This document shows, in pieces, positions 8,160 through 17,262 of a stretch of DNA of 64,000 nt. The notes under the pieces are model-generated. The model saw only the letters and a program-made list of their open reading frames with translations. It was not told where the DNA came from and did not search any database. Position 1 is the stretch's first letter; every line of letters begins with the position of its first letter. Source of the DNA: Enterococcus mundtii (GTDB lineage: Bacteria; Bacillota; Bacilli; Lactobacillales; Enterococcaceae). A program made the translations under genes and the position numbers. The stretch lies in the NCBI RefSeq assembly GCF_003957375.1, contig NZ_CP025473.1, positions 310,001-374,000 on the forward strand, in the 5' to 3' direction.

Positions 8160-9857
8160 TCAATCAAACATTTTTTTCGCTGCACGCATCAACGTAGGGA
8201 TATCTTTGTCATAACGTGGTGTTTTCACCAAACGTGACATTGGAATACCTGCAAAATGGAATGCCGCAATTTCTCCTGAACGAACAGCACTTTGTTCGGT
8301 AAAGATCATTTGATAAGGTTGTTCAACGAACTCACCAGTAAAGGCAAGGTTTGTTGAATGTTTAGGAATGACTTTTGGTCGATCACTTTTCGCACGATTG
8401 TTAAATAAGGCAGAAGCATATGGCATGTAAACCGGAATATTATTGATGACACTATCGTAGATTTCGGTTTCTTTTTCGCGAATGTTTACTGGACCAGGAT
8501 CAACTTTTGAAAGCTGACCAAGTAATTCTTCTAACATTTCTTTTCCGTTCATTTTAATATACTCTTTGTCGACAAATTCACCACGACGTCTTGGATACAA
8601 GAAGTAGCCCCAAATCACTGTTTCATTTGGTTTTTGTGAAGTGAAGTGCGGTTGGTGATGCACGACGATCGACATATTGACATCTTTTTGACCAAGTGGG
8701 GTAATCGGTGTTGTTGAAATAAATGAATTCAACGCATTACCTGGTTCTTGTGTCGTGATACGTGTGATCTCATTTAGCAACACATGATTTTTCGTTGTCA
8801 ACGTAAAGCTGACCCATTCACTTGCATCACGATCTGCGAAAAATTTATCTGGATTACCTAAATTGTAGAATTTTTCACTGGCTTTTTTCCACAAACTCGA
8901 AGCAGCACCGTAATCCATATTTTCCTCTGCGGGTGTTTCGTAGTCGCCAAGTGTTGCCGAATCAGTGATCGAACCATTCGTAAATAATACGCCAGTATCT
9001 CCATCAACGACGACATGTTCTTCTTCTTGTGTTTTTGTATTGATCATCTTCAAGCCAGTCACAGTGATTTCATCTTGCATCGCTGTTTCTTTGAATTCCC
9101 AGTCAACGACACGACGATTCAAAATGATTTTACAACCTTGTTCTTTCAAATAATTGATCAGTGGCAACATAATACTTTCGTATTGATTATAGCGTGTTCG
9201 ATTGACCCCAACTAAATGCTCGATTTGAGTAAACTCATAAATCATTTGGTGCATATAGCGACGTAATTCTTGTGCAGAACTACGTGTTCGAAAAGCAAAA
9301 GTCGTTTCCCACATAAACCAGAAGTTTGTTTCAAAGAAATGAGGATCATCTTTGAAATACTCAGCAATCGTCACATTATCTAATTTTTCTTCTTCTGAAT
9401 CAGGCATGGCGATTAGTTTCGTTAATAATACGCGATCTTTATTGTTGAAGCCTAATTTACCGCCATCAATGATTCCCTTGCCACCTTCCAATAAGCGAGC
9501 TTTATCAAATGTCGGATGTTTGGCATCGAAATCTCGTGTATCTTCTTCGGCTGTCATGCCCGGTTCTGTGGCAGAAGGGATACGACTGAGTAGATCCATC
9601 AAATCGACATACGTACGGTAATTCAGCATACGTCCACCACGTGCAACGTAGCCTTTTTGATTTTCTAATGGGTGATTTTTGTTCCAATATTCATCAGTCA
9701 CTGTGTCCACAGGAGCGCCATCATTTGATCCATGGTCATCTAAGGAGTAGAAAGTGATTTGATCTCCACGCCATTTGCCTTCTTGGATCAAATAAACAGC
9801 AGCTGCCATATTCGCGATTCCTGCACCAATCATAATTGCTTTCTTTTTTTGCATCAT
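8160..9857 (-). CDS. ohyA: Oleate hydratase (MCRA family)
   Basis: This 565-residue FAD enzyme adds water to the cis-9 double bond of oleate/linoleate, giving 10-hydroxy fatty acids, and helps tolerate host unsaturated fatty acids. The N-terminal dinucleotide motif 'IMIGAGIANMAAAVYL' and the family features 'GGRMLNYRTYVDLMDLL', 'GGKGIIDGGKLGFNNKDR' and 'EQPYQMIFTEQSAVRSGE' identify it as a myosin-cross-reactive-antigen oleate hydratase of normal length. GGAGGA lies just before a double ATG (9857 or 9854); a TTG further upstream overlaps it. A 42-residue membrane protein gene lies 43 bp upstream on the same strand and is probably cotranscribed. Confidence 0.93.
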   Translation of the reverse strand: MMQKKKAIMIGAGIANMAAAVYLIQEGKWRGDQITFYSLDDHGSNDGAPVDTVTDEYWNKNHPLENQKGYVARGGRMLNYRTYVDLMDLLSRIPSATEPGMTAEEDTRDFDAKHPTFDKARLLEGGKGIIDGGKLGFNNKDRVLLTKLIAMPDSEEEKLDNVTIAEYFKDDPHFFETNFWFMWETTFAFRTRSSAQELRRYMHQMIYEFTQIEHLVGVNRTRYNQYESIMLPLINYLKEQGCKIILNRRVVDWEFKETAMQDEITVTGLKMINTKTQEEEHVVVDGDTGVLFTNGSITDSATLGDYETPAEENMDYGAASSLWKKASEKFYNLGNPDKFFADRDASEWVSFTLTTKNHVLLNEITRITTQEPGNALNSFISTTPITPLGQKDVNMSIVVHHQPHFTSQKPNETVIWGYFLYPRRRGEFVDKEYIKMNGKEMLEELLGQLSKVDPGPVNIREKETEIYDSVINNIPVYMPYASALFNNRAKSDRPKVIPKHSTNLAFTGEFVEQPYQMIFTEQSAVRSGEIAAFHFAGIPMSRLVKTPRYDKDIPTLMRAAKKMFD

Positions 9858-9900
9858 GCGTTCCTCCAATATTTACCAATTCATTTTCACAGCGATTTTT

Positions 9901-10029
9901 CTAGATGGATTCAAATTCATCATAAAGGTGACGATCATCTTCTAGTAAGCCTGTTTTTTTGCCAAGATAAACAGCACCTATAGCGACTAGTCCTAAGCCA
10001 ATGCCTACTTTCAACCATTTCTTGCTCAT
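9901..10029 (-). CDS. Small single-helix membrane protein
   Basis: A 42-residue ORF, start ATG at 10029 with AAAGGAGG 7 nt upstream. It has a basic N-terminus, one membrane helix 'VGIGLGLVAIGAVYLG' and an acidic tail 'EDDRHLYDEFES'. No family is recognised. It lies directly upstream of the oleate hydratase gene in the same direction, so it may be a cofactor of fatty-acid handling or an unrelated membrane microprotein. Confidence 0.6.
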   Translation of the reverse strand: MSKKWLKVGIGLGLVAIGAVYLGKKTGLLEDDRHLYDEFESI

Positions 10030-10215
10030 AAAAAAACCTCCTTTTAGTTTGTGAACTATTTCTACTTCAAAGCATAGAGCGTTTAGAAAAATAAGCCAAA
10101 TGATAGGGTAAGGAAGTAACATGGGTTTTTGACAGTTTAGTGGAAGTGTCTGTTTTTTCGTGTGTTTTGTAATAGATTCTTAAAAAATAGAGGTAAAGAA
10201 ATTTTCGGAATTAAG

Positions 10216-10232
10216 TTATAACGTGTTATAAT
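10216..10232 (+). promoter_or_regulatory. Promoter/operator of the AbrB-RelE pair
   Basis: TTATAAC-GT-GTTATAA is a perfect dyad overlapping a consensus -10 box (TATAAT, 10227-10232), 30 bp before the antitoxin start. Autorepression by the antitoxin is the natural inference. Confidence 0.6.
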
Positions 10233-10261
10233 TTATTTGAATTAGAAAGGTGTGAAAAAAG

Positions 10262-10513
10262 ATGAAGAGTCTAAAGGTGAGAAAAATTGGAAACAGTGTC
10301 GGTGTCATTTTACCCAAGGAACTTGAGTTACATGAGGGGGACATTTTGAGCTATACGAAAGAAGGTACAACTTTGATAATTGATACAAAAGAAGTGATGA
10401 GAGAACAAGACCGTAAAGAAATAGAAAAAGCATTTGATGATTTCTCAAAAGGTTTGATCGTTTCCGAATCTGAAATGAAAGATACTTTTAGTAAGTATGG
10501 TTGGGGTGAGTAG
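10262..10513 (+). CDS. AbrB/MazE-type antitoxin
   Basis: An 83-residue protein beginning 'MKSLKVRKIGNSVGVILPKE', the swapped-hairpin AbrB/MazE DNA-binding fold, followed by an acidic helical tail that would wrap the toxin. Its stop codon is immediately followed by the toxin ATG, so translation is coupled. It likely binds the TTATAAC dyad upstream. The pairing of an AbrB-type antitoxin with a RelE-fold toxin is a known combination. Confidence 0.85.
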   Translation: MKSLKVRKIGNSVGVILPKELELHEGDILSYTKEGTTLIIDTKEVMREQDRKEIEKAFDDFSKGLIVSESEMKDTFSKYGWGE

Positions 10514-10831
10514 ATGGCATATACGATAGTGTATTCGGAGAGTTTTCGCCAGAGGTTAGAGCAGTTGATCGAGGAATGGGAAAATGAATTATTTTTATCT
10601 AAAGAAAATATACATCGTTTTATCAGGATGATCTATCAATCAATAGAACTTACTAAAAATTTTCCCGAAATGCATGAAGAAATATCTGCGTTGTATCATT
10701 TTCATGAATGTACATATCGTATATTAATCGGAAACAAATATGCCATATTTTACCGAATAGATAAAAAGAAACAGCTTATTTTGGTCGGTAATATTTTTGA
10801 GCGATGTCAGATGAAGATCAGCTTTCAATAG
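10514..10831 (+). CDS. RelE/ParE-fold toxin
   Basis: A 105-residue protein with the RelE/ParE core: helical N-terminus, then strands 'CTYRILIGNKYAIFYRIDKKK' (split by the core turn) and 'LILVGNIFER'. RelE members cleave ribosome-bound mRNA and ParE members poison gyrase; the sequence does not clearly separate the two. It starts at the first base after the antitoxin stop. The length is slightly above the usual 85-100 residues because of the long N-terminal helices. Confidence 0.8.
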   Translation: MAYTIVYSESFRQRLEQLIEEWENELFLSKENIHRFIRMIYQSIELTKNFPEMHEEISALYHFHECTYRILIGNKYAIFYRIDKKKQLILVGNIFERCQMKISFQ

Positions 10832-10912
10832 CTAATGGTTAGCTTTGCTAAAACTGGACGAAACTCTTTACTCTTAGTAGGATAGGAGTAGAAGAAAAAG
10901 TGGGGTGTAAAG

Positions 10913-11275
10913 ATGTTTAGTGAAACGTTAGTCCATTTGTTGGAATGGGTGACTGCGATTTTGAATATTTTCTCGATTTTAGTCTTGTTGGTTGGTATTT
11001 TTTTAGTTTTAAAAAATTTGATGTTGGAACGTCCATTGATTAAAGATTATGCGACGCGTAATCGGCGCAATGCGGATATTCGAAAACTACTAGCTAGTTA
11101 CATTTTGTTGAGTTTAGAAGTACTGATCGTGGCAGATCTCATTGAATCTGTCATTAAACCAACTTGGACAGACATTTTAAAATTAGCATTGATCATTATC
11201 ATTCGCACGATCATCTCTTATTTCTTAAATTTAGAAATTGCGAGTCATGTATCGCATGAAAGAAGGGAAGTTTGA
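10913..11275 (+). CDS. DUF1622 membrane protein, copy 1
   Basis: A 120-residue membrane protein with three hydrophobic segments and the DUF1622 core: a basic cytoplasmic loop followed by 'LLASYILLSLEVLIVADLIE' and 'LALIIIIRTIISYFLN'. The family is annotated only as a membrane protein. It overlaps the next gene by one base (TGATG) and is about half identical to it, so the pair is a tandem duplication, probably of interacting subunits. Confidence 0.82.
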   Translation: MFSETLVHLLEWVTAILNIFSILVLLVGIFLVLKNLMLERPLIKDYATRNRRNADIRKLLASYILLSLEVLIVADLIESVIKPTWTDILKLALIIIIRTIISYFLNLEIASHVSHERREV

Positions 11276-11631
11276 TGGCGATCAGTTGGATGACACTTCT
11301 TTATCCATATCTTGAATGGTTGGTCTTGATTTTAGATATTTTTGCCATTGTGGTCTTATTATGGGGAGGCTTTCTTTCAATCAAAGATTTTTTGAAAGAT
11401 TCCTTGAACCCGTCATTCAAACAAAATGAACGGATTCATCAAAATAATGGCATCAAAAAAATGCTGGGTGGGTATATCTTGTTGAGTTTAGAGATATTGA
11501 TTTCTGCTGGGATCATCGAGTCGATCATCAAACCGACATTACAAGATATTTTTCAGTTGGCCGCATTAGTTGTGATTCGTACGATCATCTCTTACTTCTT
11601 GAATAAAGAAATCGGTCCAGCAGATGTCTAA
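11275..11631 (+). CDS. DUF1622 membrane protein, copy 2
   Basis: A 118-residue paralogue of the preceding protein with the same loop and core ('MLGGYILLSLEILISAGIIE', 'VVIRTIISYFLNKEIG'). I took the ATG at 11275, which overlaps the upstream stop and has AGAAGGGA about 7 nt before it; a TTG at 11272 is less likely. Function unknown; hetero-oligomer with copy 1 is an inference from the coupled translation. Confidence 0.82.
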   Translation: MAISWMTLLYPYLEWLVLILDIFAIVVLLWGGFLSIKDFLKDSLNPSFKQNERIHQNNGIKKMLGGYILLSLEILISAGIIESIIKPTLQDIFQLAALVVIRTIISYFLNKEIGPADV

Positions 11632-11718
11632 GTTTGCATCATCATAGGCAGAATGGGTAAATGATATTAGTGATCACGTCTCTTAAAATTGAATAGTTTT
11701 TCAGAAAGTAACGATTAT

Positions 11719-11780
11719 AAAAAAAGCTAGAAAAGCCAAAATCTTGTAGGATGAATTTTTGGTTTTCTAGCTTTTTTTAT
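11719..11780. terminator. Bidirectional terminator
   Basis: AAAAAAAGCTAGAAAA pairs with TTTTCTAGCTTTTTTT, with a further CCAAAA/TTTTGG inner stem. It serves both the DUF1622 pair and the convergent Mga-like gene. Confidence 0.85.
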
Positions 11781-11859
11781 GGAATTGTCTAGCTTTTCAC
11801 ACACTTTATACGACAGAATAAATGTGTGCAAGAGTTACTATTACGAAAGTATGCCTTCC

Positions 11860-13290
11860 TCATGAACTACTTTTTACAAGCAGTATAATTGCTTGTTCCA
11901 CTGTTTCGACTGAGATTGGAATAATTTGTTCCATGGACAAGGCCACAGGTGTGTAGAGTGTACGTTCACACAACAGCCGGTTAGATGAGGCTGCCACAAA
12001 ATCGATAGCTTCTTTACTTAATTGTTTATAAATCATTGGCTCGACGGAAATGTCACATGTCGTAACAGCCTCTAAAGCTTCGCGATAAATCAGGTATTTG
12101 ATATCTGAGTTGGTCACGATCCGCACAGTTAATTTTTGTTTATCTAAGCGTAAAATGCCAGTCAATTCAATAACGAATGACCGCAGACAATTTGGATTGA
12201 TCTTTAATTGATAAGGAAGTGCATGGCTCCAATCGCTAACGATCCGTTTTACTTCTTCAAATAACTCTCGTTGTTCATCGGTTAATAAATGAAATTTTTC
12301 AGGTAAGAACAATTGATAGTTTTTCCAAGCAGAACGCAAAATACGTATCAAAGCACGTTCAAAAGCTTTGTTTCCAAGAAAAGCATGATCAAAATGTTGT
12401 TCAAATTGTTGGATCAATTGTTTTGTCTCTGGATTATTTTCAATAAAGACCTGATGCAGTTGGGCAAAATCCTGCTCGATTGCTTCATAAGAATCAAATC
12501 CATAATCACATAAATTGAAGAGTATCAGAATAAAATAAAATTCATTTGGTTGAAAAAATTGCTTAAACGGACTTTCTTCCCAAGCTGCAAGAACGAAATG
12601 ATAAATCGGTCTCTTTTTGATTTCATCGATGAAGGATTGATCGATTGATAGCGGGGCATCTTTTTGATAGAACAGACTGATCAGAAAGCCTGTTTGCAAA
12701 ATCTCTTGGGTATCCCGATCATAGATCCGCCCACTTTTTTTCGTGACTGCTTGGATAAATTCTTGCGCCTGGGTGTCAAAAGAGGCAGGAACAGAGAAAT
12801 CAGGTAACGTACCTGTTCGATAGCTCCCATTTAGCAAAACCAAGCGTCTTTCGATGTCAGTAAAGTGAGGGGAATGATGTTCAATGGCGATATCGCATGC
12901 TTGAAAGTAGTCTAACACTTGTTTCTTCAATGCGTAAGCTTTGCTGACTGAAACAAATTCGAGTTCGGTTAGTTGGATATAATCTGGTTCATCTTCTAAG
13001 TAAAGAAGGCAGGTTTTTAAAAATAAAGACGGCCGAGAGAGTCGTTGCATCAATTGGAAGCGAGAAGTTGTTGGTGCGAAGTATAGAGAATAAGTTTCTT
13101 TTTCTTTGGATTGATAAATGATTTGGTCGCTCAATTCTCTACTTAATGATTTGATATCATTCAACAAAGTGGTTTGACAAACATGTAACAAAGTAGCAGT
13201 CGTTGGAAGATGGACTTCTTTGTTTACATAAAATTGTCCACAAAGAAAGAGTTGGCGTAAGAGATTTTTCTCAAGATAATGTTCAATCAT
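11860..13290 (-). CDS. Mga-like transcriptional regulator
   Basis: This 476-residue protein has an N-terminal winged HTH ('TATLLHVCQTTLLNDIKSLS') followed by a long helical PRD/Mga-like middle region and a C-terminal EIIB-like domain, the layout of Mga/AtxA virulence regulators. It is transcribed away from the tyrosine decarboxylase gene across a 500-bp promoter region, so it is the natural candidate to control it. Published enterococcal tdc loci normally have tyrS at this position. The histidines that would be phosphorylated by the PTS cannot be assigned confidently. Confidence 0.8.
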   Translation of the reverse strand: MIEHYLEKNLLRQLFLCGQFYVNKEVHLPTTATLLHVCQTTLLNDIKSLSRELSDQIIYQSKEKETYSLYFAPTTSRFQLMQRLSRPSLFLKTCLLYLEDEPDYIQLTELEFVSVSKAYALKKQVLDYFQACDIAIEHHSPHFTDIERRLVLLNGSYRTGTLPDFSVPASFDTQAQEFIQAVTKKSGRIYDRDTQEILQTGFLISLFYQKDAPLSIDQSFIDEIKKRPIYHFVLAAWEESPFKQFFQPNEFYFILILFNLCDYGFDSYEAIEQDFAQLHQVFIENNPETKQLIQQFEQHFDHAFLGNKAFERALIRILRSAWKNYQLFLPEKFHLLTDEQRELFEEVKRIVSDWSHALPYQLKINPNCLRSFVIELTGILRLDKQKLTVRIVTNSDIKYLIYREALEAVTTCDISVEPMIYKQLSKEAIDFVAASSNRLLCERTLYTPVALSMEQIIPISVETVEQAIILLVKSSS

Positions 13291-13786
13291 GGGGAATCCT
13301 CCCTATTGTATAGTCATGCACAAGCACTTAGCTATTATGCCATGTTTTTTGTAGATACGCACCTATCATCCAATCTTTCTTAGCAAACAAGATGCTAAAT
13401 TTACTTATTTTTGTTATTGTATCTGTTTTAATTAAAAAAATTGGGAACTGTTTGATAAAAAGAACCAAATAGAAAAAACAAATATGAATATTTTTCAACG
13501 AATAAGTATATTTGATTTCTTTTTTTTGTTCGTGACTTAAACGTTATAATCAATAAATTTAACCATTTTTAGTAGGAAGTTTAGACACATCGTTCGTTTT
13601 TTTTGAGCTGAAAATACAGAATAATCAGACTTTATTTTTTTTGTCTTCAAAGTAAGAACTATAAAGGTATGTTATTAAAAAAAAAATGTGAAATTTGAGC
13701 GTATAGTCAAACACGTAAACTGATCAAGAAACAACAGCCGGCTGATTATTTCCTGTGATCAGGTAACAAGAGAGGAGAAATGAATC
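13291..13786. promoter_or_regulatory. Divergent promoter region of mga-like gene and tdcA
   Basis: This 496-bp AT-rich gap contains no gene. A TATAAT box lies at 13545-13550. Near the tdcA start there is a short dyad GCCGGC within CAGCCGGCTG (13735-13744) and another, CCTG-TGAT-CAGG (13752-13763), directly before the ribosome binding site GAGGAG. No T-box motif was recognised. The length suggests regulation beyond a simple promoter. Confidence 0.45.
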
Positions 13787-15622
13787 ATGAAAGATATGGA
13801 CATCAAAGCCGTCTTTATTGGCGACAAAGCAGAAAATGGCCAAGTGTATAAAATGTTATTGAATAAGATGGTGGATGAACATTTAGGTTGGCGTGAAAAT
13901 TATTTCCCAGCTGACCTTCCCGCAATCAGTGAAGCAGACAAATCAACAACATCTTATCTTGCGACTCGACAACATATGATGGAGGTCTTAGATGAAGTCA
14001 GTGAACGAATGCGTGCCGGTTCAATTCCTTGGCATTCAGCCGGACGTTATTGGGGACAAATGAATGCAGAAACATTGATGCCAGCTTTGTTGGCTTATCA
14101 CTTTGCGATGCTTTGGAATCCTAATAACGTGGCATTGGAATCCTCAATGGCCACGTCACAAATGGAAGCAGAAATCGGAGAAGACTTTGCGAAGCTGTTC
14201 AGTATGCCGAATGGTTGGGGCCATCTGACAGCGGATGGTTCAATTGCGAATTTAGAAGGTCTATGGTATGCCCGTTGTATCAAATCGATTCCTTTAGCGG
14301 TCAAAGAAACTTACCCTGAAAAAGTGAAAGACCTATCGGGTTGGGAATTACTTAATCTATCTGTAGAAGAAATCTTAGAAATGATCGAAACATTTACTGA
14401 TGAAGAATTAGATCGAGTCAAAGCTGCATCTTCACGAAGTGGGAAACACATCCAAGAATTGGGCAAATGGCTTGTTCCTCAAACAAAACACTATTCATGG
14501 ATGAAAGCACTAGATATTTGTGGTGTTGGGTTGGATCAAATGATCGCGATCCCCGTTGATGACTGCTACCGAATGGATGTCCAAGTATTGGAAAAGACGA
14601 TTCGTGAACTAGCTATCCAACATATTCCCATCCTAGGTGTGGTCGCTGTTGTAGGTACAACGGAAGAAGGACAAGTCGATCGTGTCGATCAAATCGTTGA
14701 ACTTAGAGAAAAATTGAAAGATGAAAGCATTTATTTCTACCTTCATGTGGATGCAGCTTATGGTGGCTATGCTCGTTGTTTGTTCATGAATGAAGCGTAT
14801 GAATTTGTGCCTTACGCATCATTAGCAGAATTTTATGAAGAACATCATGTTTTCCATCATGAAGTGAAAATCGAACGAAGTGTTTATGAAGGATTCAAGG
14901 CAATCAGTGAAGCAGAATCAGTGACTGTTGATCCCCATAAGATGGGCTATGTACCTTATGCGGCAGGAGGAATCACGATCAAACATAAAAGTATGCGGAA
15001 TATCATCTCTTATTTTGCACCTTATGTGTTTGAAAAATCCGTTAAAGCACCGGATATGTTAGGTGCCTATATTTTAGAAGGTTCAAAAGCTGGGGCAACG
15101 GCTGCGGCAGTTTGGACAGCACACCGAGTTCTGCCTTTAAATGTCACTGGCTATGGTCAATTGATTGGTGCATCCATTGAAGCCGCTCAACGTTTCAGAG
15201 AATTTCTTGATCAATTAAGCTTTACTGTCAATGGGAAAACAATCGAAGTCTATCTATTGAATCATCCAGATTTCAATATGGTCGATTGGGCATTCAAAGT
15301 CCAAGGTTGTACAGATTTAAAAGAAATCAACCGTTTGAATGAAGAAATGTTTGATGTGTCGTCTTATATGGAAGGTGATGTGTACGCAGAACGCTTTATC
15401 ACTTCTCATACGACCTTCACGCAAGCGGATTATGGCGATTCTCCAGTAGCATTTGTAGAAAGCATGGGCGTTCCACAAGAAGAATGGCAAAAAGAACAAC
15501 AAGTTACTTTGTTGCGAGCTGCGATCATGACCCCCTATTTAACCGATGACAACATCTTTGATTATTATACCGAAGCCATCAAACACGCAATGGAAGAAAA
15601 ATTAAGAGAAGTTCTTGCGTAG
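13787..15622 (+). CDS. tdcA: Tyrosine decarboxylase
   Basis: This 611-residue PLP enzyme converts tyrosine to tyramine plus CO2, consuming a proton and giving acid tolerance. The PLP lysine is in 'DPHKMGYVPY' (about Lys385), the cofactor-stacking region is 'LHVDAAYGGYAR', and 'PWHSAGRYWGQMNAETLMPA' is the group-II decarboxylase N-terminal block. It matches the E. faecium-type enzyme in length and in long stretches known to me. AGAGAGGAG precedes the ATG. It is followed 27 bp later by tyrP. The usual upstream tyrS is missing and tyrP is broken, so tyramine export is doubtful. Confidence 0.95.
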   Translation: MKDMDIKAVFIGDKAENGQVYKMLLNKMVDEHLGWRENYFPADLPAISEADKSTTSYLATRQHMMEVLDEVSERMRAGSIPWHSAGRYWGQMNAETLMPALLAYHFAMLWNPNNVALESSMATSQMEAEIGEDFAKLFSMPNGWGHLTADGSIANLEGLWYARCIKSIPLAVKETYPEKVKDLSGWELLNLSVEEILEMIETFTDEELDRVKAASSRSGKHIQELGKWLVPQTKHYSWMKALDICGVGLDQMIAIPVDDCYRMDVQVLEKTIRELAIQHIPILGVVAVVGTTEEGQVDRVDQIVELREKLKDESIYFYLHVDAAYGGYARCLFMNEAYEFVPYASLAEFYEEHHVFHHEVKIERSVYEGFKAISEAESVTVDPHKMGYVPYAAGGITIKHKSMRNIISYFAPYVFEKSVKAPDMLGAYILEGSKAGATAAAVWTAHRVLPLNVTGYGQLIGASIEAAQRFREFLDQLSFTVNGKTIEVYLLNHPDFNMVDWAFKVQGCTDLKEINRLNEEMFDVSSYMEGDVYAERFITSHTTFTQADYGDSPVAFVESMGVPQEEWQKEQQVTLLRAAIMTPYLTDDNIFDYYTEAIKHAMEEKLREVLA

Positions 15623-15649
15623 TTTTAGTGATAGAAAGAAGGATCGATC

Positions 15650-17109
15650 ATGACAGACTCAAAATCTACCAAACAACTTTCAACGTTAACGTTTATTGGG
15701 ATGACTTGCGCTTTAGTCGCAAGCGTCCGTAATATTCCTGATGTCGCTGCCACCGGTTGGACGATGTTGTTTTATATGTTAGTTGCTGTACTCTTTTATG
15801 CGTTTCCGATCTCTCTGATCTCAGGAGAGTTTGCAGGGATGTTTCCTCAAAAGGGAGGGCCAGAACTATGGGTCTCTCAATCCCTCGGTAGAAAATGGGG
15901 ATTTGTCGTCTCTTGGCTTTTATGGGTTCAAATGTTTCCAGGGATGGTCATGGTTGCCTCAGCACTTGCCCCATTGTTTGGCAACATGGTCAATAACGTC
16001 CCATTGGGCTTGAATAGAATAGTAAATTCACATTACTCGTGATTTTAGTCGTTTATTGGATCATCACACTATTGAACTTAAAATTCGACATGGCAAAAAT
16101 TGGAGGGAAAATCGGTGTCTGGTTGGGGTTGTATATCCCGTTGGCATTGATGCTCCTATTAGGTGTCTCAGCGTGGATCAAGGTTGGTATCATGCCAAAT
16201 GGAACATTAGGGGAATTTTCTTGGGATCTTTTAGTTCCCGATCCAAGTACTGCAAAATCATTCGTTTATTTTGCACCGATCATGTTCATTTTTACTGGAA
16301 TCGAAATGTCTTCTGTTTATATCACTCGATTGACACATCCAGTTAAAACTTATATACGTGGTATTTTCGCTGCGTTAGTCTTTTTATTTGTGGTAAACAC
16401 GCTGAATGCGTTGGTCGTTGCCAATGTGGTCCCAAAGGGTCAAATGGAGTTGAATAATATTGCCCAATCCATTTCGATCGATTGCCAAATTCTTGGCTTA
16501 CCACATATGATTGTGAACCTATTCAGCTTACTTGTATTTGTCGGTGTCGCTGTACAATTGTCCGCTTGGGCTTCTGGTCCAGCCAAAACTGTTACAGAAA
16601 GTGCAAGAAAAGGTGCGTATCCTCCTCGTTTCAATTTTTGGAAAACCAATGAATTTGATGTGTCAAAAGCGGTGATCTTGACACAATCCATTATCATTTC
16701 TGTGTTTGCACTATTCTATTTATTGATTCCAGGAGTCAATCAAGCATTTTTGATGCTAGTAAATGCAACGACAGTGATTTATTGTATCGTCTATCTCATC
16801 ATGGGTGTCGCATTTTTACGCTTTAGAAAAACAAACCCAGCTACCCCACGTCCATTCCGAATTGGTAAAAAAGAGGGAAATGGGAATCTTGGTGCATGGC
16901 TTGTTGTACTAGTCTTATTTGCAGCAATCGTTTTTTCTGTCGGACTTACATTAAAAGCTGGTACGTGGATCAACTTTGTGGCTGTCGCATTGATCAGCGG
17001 CATTCTTTTTGTTGCTCCATTATGTATCGAAAAAGTTAGAAAACCTTCTTGGGAACAAGAAATAAAAAATAAATTGAGTGAACAAAAATCAACGAAGCAA
17101 TCGGAGTAA
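15650..17109 (+). pseudogene. tyrP: Tyrosine/tyramine antiporter, frameshifted
   Basis: The gene encodes an APC-superfamily tyrosine/tyramine exchanger. Reading begins normally ('LTFIGMTCALVASVRNIPDV', 'LISGEFAGMFPQKGGPELWV') but after about 125 residues it runs into a stop at 16040-16042; the rest continues in another frame from about 16023 to 17109. At 16012-16021 there is a tandem duplication GAATA GAATA. Removing one copy restores a single 484-codon frame reading 'LGLNSKFTLLVILVVYW' across the junction. The mutation is therefore a simple 5-bp duplication, recent and potentially reversible. It follows tdcA by 27 bp. Confidence 0.92.
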
Positions 17110-17169
17110 AGGCAAAAATTTTCGTTTGAAAAGCAAACCTAGAAACCTGGCTCATATTAAATCACATTA

Positions 17170-17195
17170 ATTATTTCATGTTTGCCTGAAATAAT
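17170..17195. terminator. Inverted repeat after tyrP
   Basis: ATTATTTCA and TGAAATAAT form a perfect 9-bp dyad around 8 nt. No T-run follows, so it may be a weak terminator or an operator for the downstream ATPase gene. Confidence 0.4.
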
Positions 17196-17262
17196 CGACA
17201 TAAGAAACCCTCCTTTTTACGTATAATAAGTATTATCAAATGAAATACAGGAGGGATTGCCG

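Noticed and set aside
13291-13786. Tyrosine T-box riboswitch upstream of tdcA
   Set aside because: No T-box sequence, specifier loop or terminator/antiterminator pair could be recognised; only short dyads.
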